Assembly (NCBI GenBank): GCA_024220505.1
Contig: JAKZZE010000038.1
Coordinates: 186,001 to 250,000 of the forward strand
Length of the DNA: 64,000 bases
Direction of reading: 5' to 3'
From: Rhizopus arrhizus
Taxonomy: Eukaryota; Mucoromycota; Mucoromycetes; Mucorales; Rhizopodaceae
Shown: positions 35,820 through 47,077 of the stretch, in pieces
Layout of the letters: each line of letters starts with the position of its first letter
Position numbering within the stretch: position 1 is the stretch's first letter
The notes under the pieces: generated by a model
What the model was told of the DNA's origin: nothing
The model's input: the letters and a program-made list of their open reading frames with translations, nothing else
The model's database searches: none
Program-made: the position numbers and the translations under genes

Positions 35820-36318
35820 TACGACAACTTGAGATAGAAAGACTAGGATTTTGTGGCGGTGCCGATTCTGAAGAACACTTTGTCTGGTCTTGCCCCTTTA
35901 AACATAAAATCTGGCAAACAATTGCGTTTCGCTTTTTCGCTAGCCCTGCCAAGCTGACTTATACTCTCATTTATTGCCTTTCTTCCTTTAGTATTGACAT
36001 CGCTCCTTTACCCTCTGTGACGTACTTGAATATTATAGCTTGTGTTTTTCTATATCTATGGTAAAGTTACTAGAAATTTATCTTTGAAGATCATCATTTT
36101 TGGCCTCAGAAGTAGTAGCAAGAAGATTTTATTTAGGTGTCGCAAGGTGTACATCATTACAAGTGGTAAACAAAGTATAATCAGTTTTTTTTGCCTTTGT
36201 TTATTCGTTAGTCTAGAGAGGCTTTTCTTCTTTGTTTACTATCCCTTTATGAATAAATCTAAGAAAATGTGGAATGACTCATCAAGAATGAAAAAAATAA
36301 AAAAAATAAAAAAATAAA
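35820..36318 (+). mobile_element. 5'-truncated LINE (non-LTR retrotransposon) 3' end
   Basis: Forward frames read GFCGGADSEEHFVWSCPFKHK then IWQTIAFRFF. This is close to the Cys-x2-Cys..H..C zinc-knuckle that ends LINE reverse-transcriptase ORFs, with the first cysteine of the usual pair altered. Downstream sequence WKVTRNLSLKI is frame-shifted relative to it. The element ends in an A-rich tail with repeats of AAAAAATA at 36289-36318, the expected LINE 3' signature. Only the last ~0.5 kb is present, typical of 5' truncation. Confidence 0.7.
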
Positions 36319-37078
36319 AGAATTTTTTTGGCAAAACTTTCTTTCTTTCTTCATCAAACAATCATTCCTCTCTAAAATCAATGGCCTAAATACTTTGTCT
36401 TTTCAAATCTAAACTTGGATTCTATGCTCCATTGTCAAAGACTCCTCTTCCTAAACAAATGTACTGCTACTTTTTTGTGTTTCAAACTTGTTTCTCTCTC
36501 TTTGACCTCTCAAAATCTCTTATTCACTATCAACTTAGTTTTTACCAACGTCAAACTATATGGCCTACATAATACATCTGTTTCTTGTCTCTTCATATGG
36601 TCTCAATTAACATCAAAAGTTGGTGTTCTCTCTTTTGTTTATCGCTCTATGATACCTTTAGCCAACTTCAATGCTAAACGCGTCATTCCATTGATTTCAA
36701 TGGCTAAAAAAGAAATCATATCTTGGTCCCTAAAATGGTAACTTTTTTCTTTAACATTTTTGAAGTAGCTTACTCTGTCTGTCTTTGTTAGTCTTGGTCA
36801 AGAATGTTTTTTTTCCTGCCTCTTCGGCTAAAAAGTAATGTCCATAATAGAATTATCCTTTTTATTAACATTTTTCCTAGTTTAATAGCCTATTATCTCC
36901 TGTGTCAATATAAATGATTTTCCGTTAAGGCTGCTTTTGTACTTACTGTTATGTCCGCACGGTCCGCTTGATGGCAATCCTTTCTTGTAAAAGCTCTCTT
37001 TTGGTAGTCTCTTTATTATCTTTGTAATCTCTTCTCTTTTTATCTCTTTATGACCTCTTTGCTATGCTTCTAAAATCT
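36319..37078. other. Non-coding between LINE tail and GC island
   Basis: Pyrimidine-rich DNA with many CTCTTT motifs. The open frames are low complexity and unlike protein. Confidence 0.45.
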
Positions 37079-37390
37079 GTGGCAGGATGGGACGATGATC
37101 TGCTGGAACTTGTAAGCTCTAAGGAGGAATGCGAACTCAAGTAAAAGTAATACCCGCTCTGTTCATCCTAGTGCTATACAGATGATGTCTTGACATCTGA
37201 AGCTACAACAAGCGAAGTAACAGACCCGGTCACGCTTTGCTTGAGAGAAGGTGATCCCTAGAAATAGGGTATATCCTTCGCAGAACATTCCAGGCATAGA
37301 CTTAGAACCTGACAGTGAACGGAACGCCCTTCGGGGTACCACTCATATCCTATAGACTTGAAAAAGCGTTTATAAGAGTAATTCAAGGGT
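37079..37390. repeat. GC-richer, hairpin-rich segment (possible SINE or structured RNA)
   Basis: Clearly less AT-rich than its surroundings and without an ORF. It contains three near-perfect short hairpins: GATGTC-TT-GACATC (37186-37199), CCCTA-GAAA-TAGGG (37255-37268, a GNRA-type loop) and CCC-TTCG-GGG (37327-37336, a UUCG-type loop). It is followed shortly by a TTATTATTATCATTATTATT tail (about 37400-37419). The tail and structure suggest a SINE-like retroelement; a structured non-coding RNA is the alternative. No tRNA A/B boxes or known RNA family recognised. Confidence 0.4.
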
Positions 37391-37583
37391 GATTCTTTAT
37401 TATTATCATTATTATTTCTAAAAAAATCAAATCTATACTTTCCGAAAGAGATTATTTACAAAAAGGTTGCTATTCAAATACTTGGCTCTTTGCTACTTAT
37501 CAACGGTTTGCGATCAATTCTATTTCAAAGCTAATAAATTTCATCATTCTTCTTTGCCTTCTATGTGTGAAATTACCAACCTA

Positions 37584-38000
37584 CAGCGAGTTAAAAAACC
37601 GTTTCAGTGTTCTTCCTAAATATGGTTTTGCTACCATAACTACTGGTATACTAAATAAAATGCTAAAATTCATACATCATATGAAAGCACTAGTCCTGAT
37701 GTATAATATAATATAGAAATAGTATTGCTTTTTCAATATTTGCTCCCTAAAACTTATAAAATTACTACAGTCGGTGCACTGAACCCTTGATTACTACCGA
37801 TTAGGAGATGGTGATTTCATCTTTCAGCACGATAATGATCCGAAACACACTGCCAAGATGACAACGACTTATCTTAAAGAAGAAGCAAAGTACTCAGTAT
37901 TGCCTTGGCCTTCTCAATCGCTTGACCTGAACCCAATTGAGCACATGTGGAGATATCTGAAGTTGAAATTAGCTTTATATGAACAAAGGGCAGGAGGTGT
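37584..38000 (+). mobile_element. Tc1/mariner fragment, copy A (TIR plus transposase C-terminus)
   Basis: Begins with CAGCGAGTTAAAAAACCG directly after a TA dinucleotide, the Tc1/mariner target. About 200 bp later it enters a transposase frame GDGDFIFQHDNDPKHTAKMT, LPWPSQSLDLNPIEHMWRYL, KLKLALYEQRAGG. The D of QHDNDPKH and the E of NPIEHMW are the second and third DDE/D residues, but the N-terminal DNA-binding half is missing. Homology to copy B stops exactly at 38000. Confidence 0.85.
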
Positions 38001-39198
38001 TTTGTTATCTCGTAAGAATAAAAAGACTATAAAATTCAACGAGACTTAAAAAAGTTATATTTTTATTTAATATTATTGTATCTGGTATTTATATCCTTTT
38101 CATAAAGATTCAATTAAATCCTTTTTCAAGATACTTTAATTAATTATAGCTGTAGATCTAGTATGAATAAATTTTAGTATGAAGACCTGTTCCTGGTTAT
38201 GCAAGTGGACTGTTTATAATTATTTAAGTAAATATATTTTTCATTTATGTCTCATTGTATCAGGAGCTATATTAAAGCAACTTGTATTGAGTTAAAGGAA
38301 TAGAATTAGTTATAACCGAATAATAGAGAAAAGACTGTAATAAATCTTTGTAAAGCATTCACTACTCTGATTTCTTATAAATTGAATACGAATCATGTTT
38401 AAAGTATGTTGGGATACGACACATGTATTAAATTATTGTATTGTTTTAAATTTTGCTTTAAAGAACGTGCTTTTTTTCTCCAAGTTATTCATGTACTATA
38501 ATCTATACCAATTGTGACATTGTCAATAATTTTTAATAAACAGTCCCTTTTGTTTATGTAAAAGAGGATAGCCTCTAGTTGTCAGGAATGATCACAAGTC
38601 CATATTGTAATAATGATTGACCAATAAAAAAAGAAGCAGTCAAAAATTCTCCTGAAGAAAAAAAAGTATAAATAAAGCTTCTATTCCCTGTTTTTTTTTT
38701 TTTCTTCATTCAAAGAACTATCTGAACACTCGTATGCGCAAGCTGAAAGGTGCGATGGTAGACATTTCTTTGCCTGACTTCGGAAGGGTTTTCTTTATAA
38801 AAACTACCTAACTGGCCAAAGGCTTCGGCTGGAGGGCGGGACGATGGAGGGTTTTTTGCAGTCCTTTCCCATTGCACAGTGGGGAAGGACTTTTTTACCA
38901 CTAATGTAAATGAAAAAAAAAAGCAACAATTTAAACATAATAAGTGATTATTTCTTTAACAAACATGGAATTTTTAAATGATCAGCTTTGTTTAAAATAT
39001 TTAAACCCCTTTTTATATCAAGAATGAAATTGCTACAAAATGATATTAAAACATCGAACCCAAAAAGAGAGAATTAGAAAGAGATCGTAATTAAAATAAT
39101 TCTTGGAAATGGTTACAGATCACTACTTGTATACTTTACTTTTTCTTTTTGCTCTCTCGTCAATAGTATTGAAAATTTTAACTTCTACAAAAAATGTA
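38001..39198. other. Spacer between the Tc1 fragments
   Basis: Mostly AT-rich. At 38710-38901, reading leftward, a 63-codon frame (FPTVQWERTAKNPPSSRPPA..YHRTFQLAHTSVQ) has normal protein composition and higher GC. It may be a gag-like or other retroelement relic. No start context or further exons found. Confidence 0.4.
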
Positions 39199-39973
39199 CA
39201 GTGAGTTAAAAAACCGTTTCAGTAAAATTGAAACTCACACACTTATCCTTTTTTTGGAAGAAATATTTAGAGTATATGCGTTCTTTTTTATTATGTTATT
39301 ATATGGCTTTTTTGCAACAAAGCAATGTACATCCCATCTAAATCTATGAATTACATCTTAAGCAATGGCCATTTTAAAAAAAGGGGATGACTGAAACGGT
39401 TTTTTAACTAGGTAAAAAAAATACTAATATATAGTATTTCCACCCTTAGCTTTTATTACAACTTGAACTCTAGCCGGCATACTATCAATATATTTACAGC
39501 AAATATCTTTATCAAATGTTTCCCATTCAATTTTGATTCTTTCCCATAGTTCATGGACACCTCTTGCCCTTTGTTCATATAAAGCTAATTTCAATTTCAG
39601 ATATCTCCACATGTGCTCAATTGGGTTCAGGTCAAGCGATTGAGAAGGCCAAGGCAATACTGAGTACTTTGCTTCTTCTTTAAGATAAGTCGTTGTCATC
39701 TTGGCAGTGTGTTTCGGATCATTATCGTGCTGAAAGATGAAATCACCATCTCCTAATCGGTAGTAATCAAGGGTTCAGTGCACCGACTGTAGTAATTTTA
39801 TAAGTTTTAGGGAGCAAATATTGAAAAAGCAATACTATTTCTATATTATATTATACATCAGGACTAGTGCTTTCATATGATGTATGAATTTTAGCATTTT
39901 ATTTAGTATACCAGTAGTTATGGTAGCAAAACCATATTTAGGAAGAACACTGAAACGGTTTTTTAACTCACTG
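39199..39973 (-). mobile_element. Non-autonomous Tc1/mariner element, copy B
   Basis: Bounded by inverted CAGTGAGTTAAAAAACCG copies at 39199 (plus) and ending 39973 (minus), each abutting TA (39197-39198, 39974-39975). A third, internal copy lies at 39390-39410. Read on the minus strand it contains the transposase C-terminus only: DPKHTAKMTTTYLKEEAKYS, SLDLNPIEHMWRYLKLKLAL, then ELWERIKIEWETFDKD and MPARVQVVIKAKGGNTIY with a stop at 39424. The element therefore cannot encode its own transposase and is an internal-deletion derivative that still carries both ends. Confidence 0.85.
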
Positions 39974-40468
39974 TAGATAGTATTTTTTGGATTTTTTATA
40001 TTTTTGATTATAAGTGCTGTCATGATACACATTCCATGCTGCTTTATAGCAGTGAGCATCAACAGCAGCACATTACATTAAATGTTTGTAGGTTTCTGAA
40101 AAATACTAGTATATCTCATCAGAAAGGTCTTAAAAAATAAATGTAGCAAAGACTTCTATCTCCTGATAGGTGTCTCGTTTTTTGATGCATTATTTAAAAA
40201 TTGTAATTCCCCTTCCTTAGATAGTTCGTTACTTATTTAAAGTGCCAAAGTTTTCATGTACTTTATTATTCAATTTTTGGTCATAGGGAATAGGAAGTAA
40301 CAAAGAAAAAATCTGTCAGTTGTATAGGCTTTTCTTGTTAATAAATTCATGAGCAGAACAAGCAAATATCCACTATAAGCCACATTTATAAATAGTCACA
40401 ATTTTACCATTTTATTTATTAAATGAGGGAAGCATTTCACTTTTTCCAAATTTTAACAAAACTGAGCG
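39974..40468. other. Intergenic, UTP12 promoter side
   Basis: AT-rich, no ORF. It should contain the UTP12 promoter. Confidence 0.5.
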
Positions 40469-43400
40469 ATGGTTAAAGCTTACCTTCGTTATGAGCCACT
40501 TGCTACTTTTGGTGTAATTGCTTCAACACAGTCTAACATTGTTTGTGATCATACTGGCAAAATCGCTGTTACACCTGCTCTTGAAGAAGTCATTCTTTGG
40601 GATCTCAAAAAGGGCAGTGAGGTACTAAAAAAGATACTATTTTTGTTCTTTTTATTCATTATTTTTCTTTGTATATAGGTTGGTAGATGGAAGGAGCCTG
40701 GAAATAAATCTGAAGTGACCAGCGTAGCAAAAAGTCCTAATGATAAAGATTATGCTGTTGGGTAACAAAATATAAATTATAAAGATTTTATAGAAAGAAT
40801 TAAACTTGATTCCTACTAGATATAATGACGGTACAATTCGCCTTTGGAATATCGCTTCCTCGACATCTACTGTGACTTTAAGTGGTCACCGTGCAGCGGT
40901 AACAGCCTTAACATTCGACCATGACGGAACACGACTTGCTTCTGGATCTAAAGACACCGACCTTATTGTCTGGGATATTATATCAGAATCAGGTTTATAT
41001 CGATTAAAAGGACACAAAGATCAAGTGACTTGTTTGAAATTTTTGACTACAAAAGGCACTGAAGCAGAGAAGGAAGTGGGAACTTCAACAGAAGGATACC
41101 TTTTGTCATCCTCCAAAGATACATTGATTAAGTTATGGGATTTATCTGCCCAATACTGCCGTGAAACATTGGTTGGACATCGAACTGAAGTATGGTCGTT
41201 TGCGATATCCAACGATCAAAAGGTTCTTATTTCAGGTGGTGCGGAACCTCATTTGAAGGCATGGAATATCAATTGGAAAATTTTGGGACTTTCCCTCGAA
41301 GAATTGGGTGAACAGCAAAAGTCAGGCGAAGAAAAGGATGCTACAGCACCTGCCTCCTTGCAAAAAACGATTGAACCTTACGGTACTATTCCTCGTCAAT
41401 CCCGTGATCGTTTGGTAACTATCAAATTCCATCCTTCTGGCAAGTTTGTAGGAGTACAAGCTAATGAAAAATCAGTTGAAATATATCGAGTACGTGATCA
41501 TGAAAGCATACGTAAAAAGATTCAACGTAGAAAGAAGAGAGCAAGAGAGAAGGGAAAGGATGACAGTCAAGTGAGCGAGGAGATTACGCCTGAGGACGAA
41601 TTCTCTTCTGAATGCTTGATTCGTACACCTGCTAAAGTGCGCAGTTTTGATTTCCCTCCAGTGGCTAATGTAGACAAGGCAGGACAACTTCAGATTGTCG
41701 TATCGTTAAGCAATAATTCATTAGAAGCATATACAGTTCCAGTCACTCACGAAAAGAAAACAGAGGAATCTAATGAACCTGCTAGACTCTATTCTCTTGA
41801 CGTACCTGGCCATCGATCAGACATTCGTACCTTAGCTCTTAGTTCAGATGATGAATTATTAGCATCCGCATCAAGTAATTTACTTAAAGTGTGGAACATA
41901 AAGACAAGATCATGTATTCGTACTATTGAATGTGGTTTTGCTCTTTGTAGCGCTTTTTTGCCTGGTAACAAACATCTCTTGGTTGGTACAAAGACTGGTG
42001 AATTAGAACTTTATGATATTGGTTCATCCTCACTTGTAGAATCGGTCAAAGCTCACGATGGTGCCATCTATTCTTTACAAGTACGCCCTGACAAACGAGG
42101 TTTTGTTACCGGCAGTGCAGACAAGGATGTGAAATTCTGGGATTTTGACATGATACAAGATAAAAACAGTGCTGTTAAGCGATTGACATTTGCTCACATG
42201 AGAACACTCAAAATGTCTGACGAAGTTCTCTGTGTAAGATACAGTCCTAATCAAAACTTGATTGCTGTTTCTTTGCTGGATTCTACAGTCAAGGTGTTTT
42301 ACCACGATACACTCAAATTTTTCCTCTCTCTTTATGGACATAAGCTTCCTGTGCTTTCTATGGATATCTCATCAGACAATATGCTTATTGCCACTTGTTC
42401 AGCAGATAAAAATGTAAAACTTTGGGGTCTTGACTTTGGTGACTGTCACAAGTCTTTGTTTGCACATCAAGAAAGCGTCATGTCAGTACAATTTGTTTGG
42501 GGTACTCACTACTTTTTTACAGTGAGCAAAGACAAGACAATCAAATACTGGGATGGTGATAAGGTAACGTATCGATAAACAACAGTTATTAAAAGAGGCT
42601 GACCTCATATCTTTCATTAGTTTGAGAATATTATGAAACTTGAAGGACATCACGGAGAAGTATGGGCTTTAGCTGTGGCCAAGCACGGCTCATTTGTTAT
42701 TACAGGTTCACACGATAGATCAATGCGTATTTGGGAAAAGACGGATGAACAACTATTTTTGGAAGAAGAGCGCGAAAAAGAGTTGGAAGATATGTATGAG
42801 AACACTCTAGTGAGTCAAATGGAACGAACAACTGTAAATGGAGATGAAATGGAAATAGATTCAGCAGGAAAGCAAACCATGGAGACATTGAAGGCAGGTG
42901 AAAGGTTGATGGAAGCCATGGATATTGGTGACGAAGAAAAGAATGGTTGGCTTGCTTACGAAGCAGGCAAAGCTAAAGGATTAGATGTGCCACCGCCTAC
43001 CAGAAACCCCATATTGTTAGCCATGGGAGATCTTGAACCAGATAGATATGTACTTAACGTACTTCAAAAAATTAGAGCAAATGACTTGGAAGAAGCATTG
43101 ATGGTTTTACCTTTCTCTAAAGTCATGTCATTATTTTCATACATTGAAAGCTGGGCCAAGAAGGTACAGAGAAGAGAAAAGGATCAGTATATTAGGACAA
43201 GTCATTCTTACTCTTTTTTTTTTTTAGAACTGGAGTATTGTGTTAGTGTCACGCGTATTATTTTATATTGTTAAATCACACCATAATCAAATCGTAGCGA
43301 ATCGTATGATGCGTCCTATGTTGGACTCTATTCGGTTCCACTTGCGTACACAATTACAGCGTCAAAAAGATATCATGGGTTATAATAGAGCAGCATTAAC

Positions 43401-43521
43401 ATATCTTCAACAGGATTGGAGATCAAGGAACACTTCTGAATTCCTTGATGAAAATACTGATTTGGACAAAAAGATAGGGGATGATGAAAAGAAGCGCAAA
43501 TTTGTAAAGCTTACTGTATAG
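40469..43521 (+). CDS. UTP12: U3 snoRNP/SSU processome WD40 protein UTP12 (DIP2/WDR3)
   Basis: Five exons (40469-40621, 40679-40761, 40820-42563, 42621-43163, 43228-43521) give 938 aa, matching Utp12. It belongs to the UTP-B subcomplex that binds pre-18S rRNA in the nucleolus. The start is MVKAYLRYEPLATFGVIAS, followed by about a dozen WD repeats forming two propellers (DGTIRLWNI, KDTDLIVWDI, KDTLIKLWDL, ADKDVKFWDF, ADKNVKLWGL, KDKTIKYWDG, HDRSMRIWEK). The C-terminal Utp12 domain covers NPILLAMGDLEPDRYVLNVL through QIVANRMMRPMLDSIRFHLR and ends KKRKFVKLTV. The ATG5 start lies only 54 bp after its stop. Confidence 0.96.
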
Positions 43522-43575
43522 AAATTTTGTTAATAAAAAATATTTTCTTATGCAGCTTTTTTTTTTATTAAAAAA

Positions 43576-44684
43576 ATGTCTTTATTTGATTCTGAAATTT
43601 CGCAAAGCATTTGGAATGCGAAACTTCCAATTAAAATATCATTCGATACAAGTGAAGCATTGGAATATAGAAGCGATAAAACATGGGATCCCATTTATGT
43701 AAAGTATATTTATAAGGGAAAAGTGCAGTGTACTCAGTAGCGTCTATAAATTTCTAGTTGGAAATACCACGATGTTCATACATTCCGTTAATGACAAGTC
43801 AAATACAGACAATGCTGTCTGGTTTAGATTCACAATTAGCTGAAATCGACTTTGAGTCTGTTTGGTATGAATATAATAACGAACCACTTCGATGGTAATT
43901 AGCACTGGCCATTGTTTATTACTTTATTCACTTTTAAAATAGGCATTATCCTATTGGATTATTATATGACTTATTCGATACCATCCCCCTTCCCTGGTCG
44001 ATTACCATTCACCTCAAAGGCTTACCAACAAATCATTTGTTAGCAAAACCAACGATAGATACAATGCAAAATATGTTTATGGCTATGATAAAAGAGGTAA
44101 TTGCGTATGTTTATCAGTAATGAAAAAAAAGTGATTCTTATCTTGGCTCTACTAGGCCGATTTCTTGCGTACTGGGAACACAAAAAAAGTGATGAATCTA
44201 TCTAAAAAAGATCATACACAGCTATGGCAATCACTTGCGTCAGGTTAGTTGTATGATTTTTGCCTTTCAAGATATATGTTTATGTAAACATCATTTACAC
44301 ATAGATCAGTATCATGATTTCTGGAATGTGAATAAACAACTCGTAGAATATACTCCAAACAATCGGCATGTTCCAATCAGACTCTATCTGCCAAACAATT
44401 GCCCTGTCATTCAAGAACTAGTGACCTTTCATGATGATTCAGGTACAAAAATAACAAATGTTTTCTCCAGTATTTCATGATAACCAAAAGAGATAGACAA
44501 AGATAAAGTACATACAGTTGCTGATGTGATAGCAATCGCTATCCCAGAATTATCTCAAGAACACATATCAGTCACTGCTCATGGGATATCATTACCTTTA
44601 GAAACGCCTATTCACTGGGCTTATGTGAACTTGTGCTTTGCGGATAACTTTTTACACTTTGTGATAAAAACACCCGCACTTTAA
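43576..44684 (+). CDS. ATG5: Autophagy protein ATG5
   Basis: Six exons (43576-43698, 43758-43894, 43943-44096, 44156-44243, 44305-44442, 44491-44684) give 277 aa. Atg5 is conjugated to Atg12 and, with Atg16, directs Atg8 lipidation on the phagophore. Family blocks: SIWNAKLPIKISFDTSEALE, IPRCSYIPLMTSQI, HYPIGLLYDLF, LPWSITIHLKGLP, and MAMIKEADFLRTGNTKKVMN, the segment carrying the Atg12-acceptor lysine. Then LWQSLASDQYHDFWNVNKQL, RHVPIRLYLPNN and a C-terminal ubiquitin-like fold, GISLPLETPIHWAYVNLCFA. Two lysines (TKK) sit at the acceptor site, and which one is used cannot be told. The 54-bp spacing from UTP12 implies overlapping UTRs. Confidence 0.95.
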
Positions 44685-44971
44685 GGAACCTAGAGATTGT
44701 ATTATACAATAAATATGTCTTTTTATTATTACATTTAATGATCATGAAATGCGAATACTATTGTATAAATGAACAGTAATTGATCATGAATACATCCGTG
44801 CCTCGACTTATCCTTTTTTTTTTTTGAATATAAGCCAGATAGAGTTGAGATGAATGTTATATGCAACAAGATAGCGCCATGAAAAGGGGCAATAAAAATA
44901 CACCTCCCTTTTTTTATAAAAAAAAATAGATGAATGATATTGTACATTACATATAAACAACTAAACTTTAT

Positions 44972-46778
44972 TTATAAATAGCCAAGCTCGAATACTTTTG
45001 TACAGTTCTTTACACCATTCTTTAATCTAATCCAACGACCTAACTTTAACTCTTGGCCTACACCTACTACAAGCAAGGTACGCTTTGAAGCAAATGCAGT
45101 CTTAATTTGGATACTATTCACAACACCTTCAACAGGAATTTGTGCAATTTGACTAAATCTCTTGTTATCTCCTGCCAACTTCCAAACACGAACAAACCCA
45201 TCCCATGAACCAGAAAAGAATAAGTCTGAATATCTTAAACACGCCACGGCTGTGATCCAGTAGGGTTGATTGTGTTCTCCTTGTGATTCCATCTGCGTGG
45301 TATTCAATCCATGAGCCAGAGATTGAGTAAACAGTGGCTTTTTACGATTAATTTCCCATAAGGAAAGCACACTAATAAAAATGATGAGGATGCTATTCCT
45401 TTTTGTACATTACGCTTTGCTTTACCCACTGTCTCCACCTGTGACAAACATACTTTCATCAATTTGTGTTATACAGTCAACAGAATTCTCAACAAATAAA
45501 GCCTTTGACCCGCTTTCATCCTTTGTGGTGACACCACCTCTATACACAAGCTGGGATTCCTCAACGATTTTCCATAATCTTGCTGTTTTGTCACGGCCAC
45601 CAGTTGATACACAACGTTCACGGCCAAGGGTATCAATATCAGTAATCTGATCTTGGTGGCCAAATAATGTTTCTATATATGCTCTTTCATCCACATTCCA
45701 TAACTTTATTGTACGATCGTGAGATGCTGAGTATAATTGATTTGATCCTTTACGAAAAGCCAATGCCTATACAAAAAGAAATTTTAGAAAGATTTGGTGT
45801 CGCAAGTCTTTCAGGATACTTACAGAAATGGCATCTCTGTGTTGAGTGAATTTGACTATATGCTTATTTTCTTTTACTGACCAAATGTTAATGAACTTGT
45901 CTTTGCCACCACTTGCTAAATACTGTCCATCATGACTTATTGCAAGACACAATATATGATCTGTATGTCCAGTATAGTTTTTCACGCCCTTTCTTCCACC
46001 CAAAAAAGTGTGTAGCTTTTGAAATGTTTTGGCATCCCCTATATCAAAAATATAAGTACACGTTTGGAATAAAAATGAAGTGCTTCAATATACATTTGAT
46101 AATAGATCCATCTTTTGAGGCAGAATAAAATATAGTACCACTTTCAGCTAATGCCACAGCTGTTACTGCAAGTTGATGTCCACGGCATCTATATGTCTTT
46201 AAATCTTCATTTTTAAAGTTATACTAAAGAAAGTATTGGTAAGAGGAAATAAGAGCATGGTGGATGACGCTTACTTTATCAGCAATTCTTAAATGCAATC
46301 TTCCTTCAGTTTCATCCTATATCAGAATATGTGAATATCATGTGTATATTGTGTGTTTTTATAATATATTACATCGTCCTTCTTTAAACGTTCTGCAATC
46401 AAATCTCTATCAAGATCCGCAGCATCAAATGTACCAATCTCCTCTATGAAACATGTCAATTTACACAGTCTCCCATTTCTTTTTACTGCTTTTAAATGTA
46501 CCTTCTGCATTTTTCTCTATAGTTTCTAAATAGGCCTTTGCGAGACGCACACGTTTTTCAGCTGCTGTTTCCTCTCTTTCTTCATCTGAAGATTCATCAG
46601 AGCTCTCGGCGGATACATTTGTGTTAAAGTGGTCTTCATCGTTTGAATCCCCCTCAATGTCACTATCATGCTTATTTTGTGTTTTTGCTACAGCTGACTG
46701 TTGTTTTTTTTGGGCTGGTTTATTATTGTTGTTACGCTTACGCTTTCTTGCAGAAGCAAAAAAAGGATCGACAGCCAT
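44972..46778 (-). CDS. RRP9: U3 snoRNP-specific WD40 protein RRP9 (U3-55K)
   Basis: Binds U3 snoRNA box B/C in the nucleolar processome. The N-terminus is MAVDPFFASARKRKRNNNNK, a nuclear-localisation-like basic stretch, then a long acidic/serine linker (SSDESSDEEREETAAEKRVR) as in Rrp9. Exons join through IEKNAEEEIGTFDAADLDRD, DETEGRLHLRIAD, YRCRGHQLAVTAVALAESGT, and KWGDAKTFQKLHTFLGG, then the WD repeats GHTDHILCLAISHDGQYLAS, LYSASHDRTIKLWNVDERAY, CVSTGGRDKTARLWKI, and FSGSWDGFVRVWKLAGDN. It ends VKNCTKVFELGYL. It is convergent with ATG5, with 287 bp between stops. Together with UTP12, two U3-particle proteins flank ATG5. Confidence 0.95.
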
Positions 46779-47077
46779 GGGTAAGGTGAATGTAGAAAGA
46801 AAAAAAAAAAATAAAATAAAAAGGGTCCTTTTTTCTCAATAAAGGGAAGAGGTCAACGCCACAGGATAAGCAGTCATACTTGAGAAACTAAAGTTGTTCA
46901 AAAAGTAATCAAGTCTTTGCTATGAATGTCTGCATGAATAGTTCAAGAGGATACGAGATGTAAAGTTGAGCCCATGTTGATGGATTATATGTATTATCCT
47001 TTAGAAAATAACGATTGTAGTTTTACATGAATTTTCCCGTAACTTTAAACTCAGTGGTATGCTTTACTTTCTTTCTT

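Larger units (their letters stand above)
37584..39973. repeat. 417-bp inverted repeat (arms 37584-38000 and 39557-39973)
   Basis: The two arms are reverse complements of equal length. I see only two differences (CAGCGAG/CAGTGAG and GGCAGGAGG/GGCAAGAGG), so they are more than 99% identical. They are separated by 1,556 bp. Each arm ends outward with a Tc1 terminal repeat next to TA. Confidence 0.9.

Noticed and set aside
38710..38901. 63-codon minus-strand ORF as a host gene
   Set aside because: Protein-like and GC-richer, but isolated inside the Tc1 spacer with no further exons; kept only as a possible retroelement relic.
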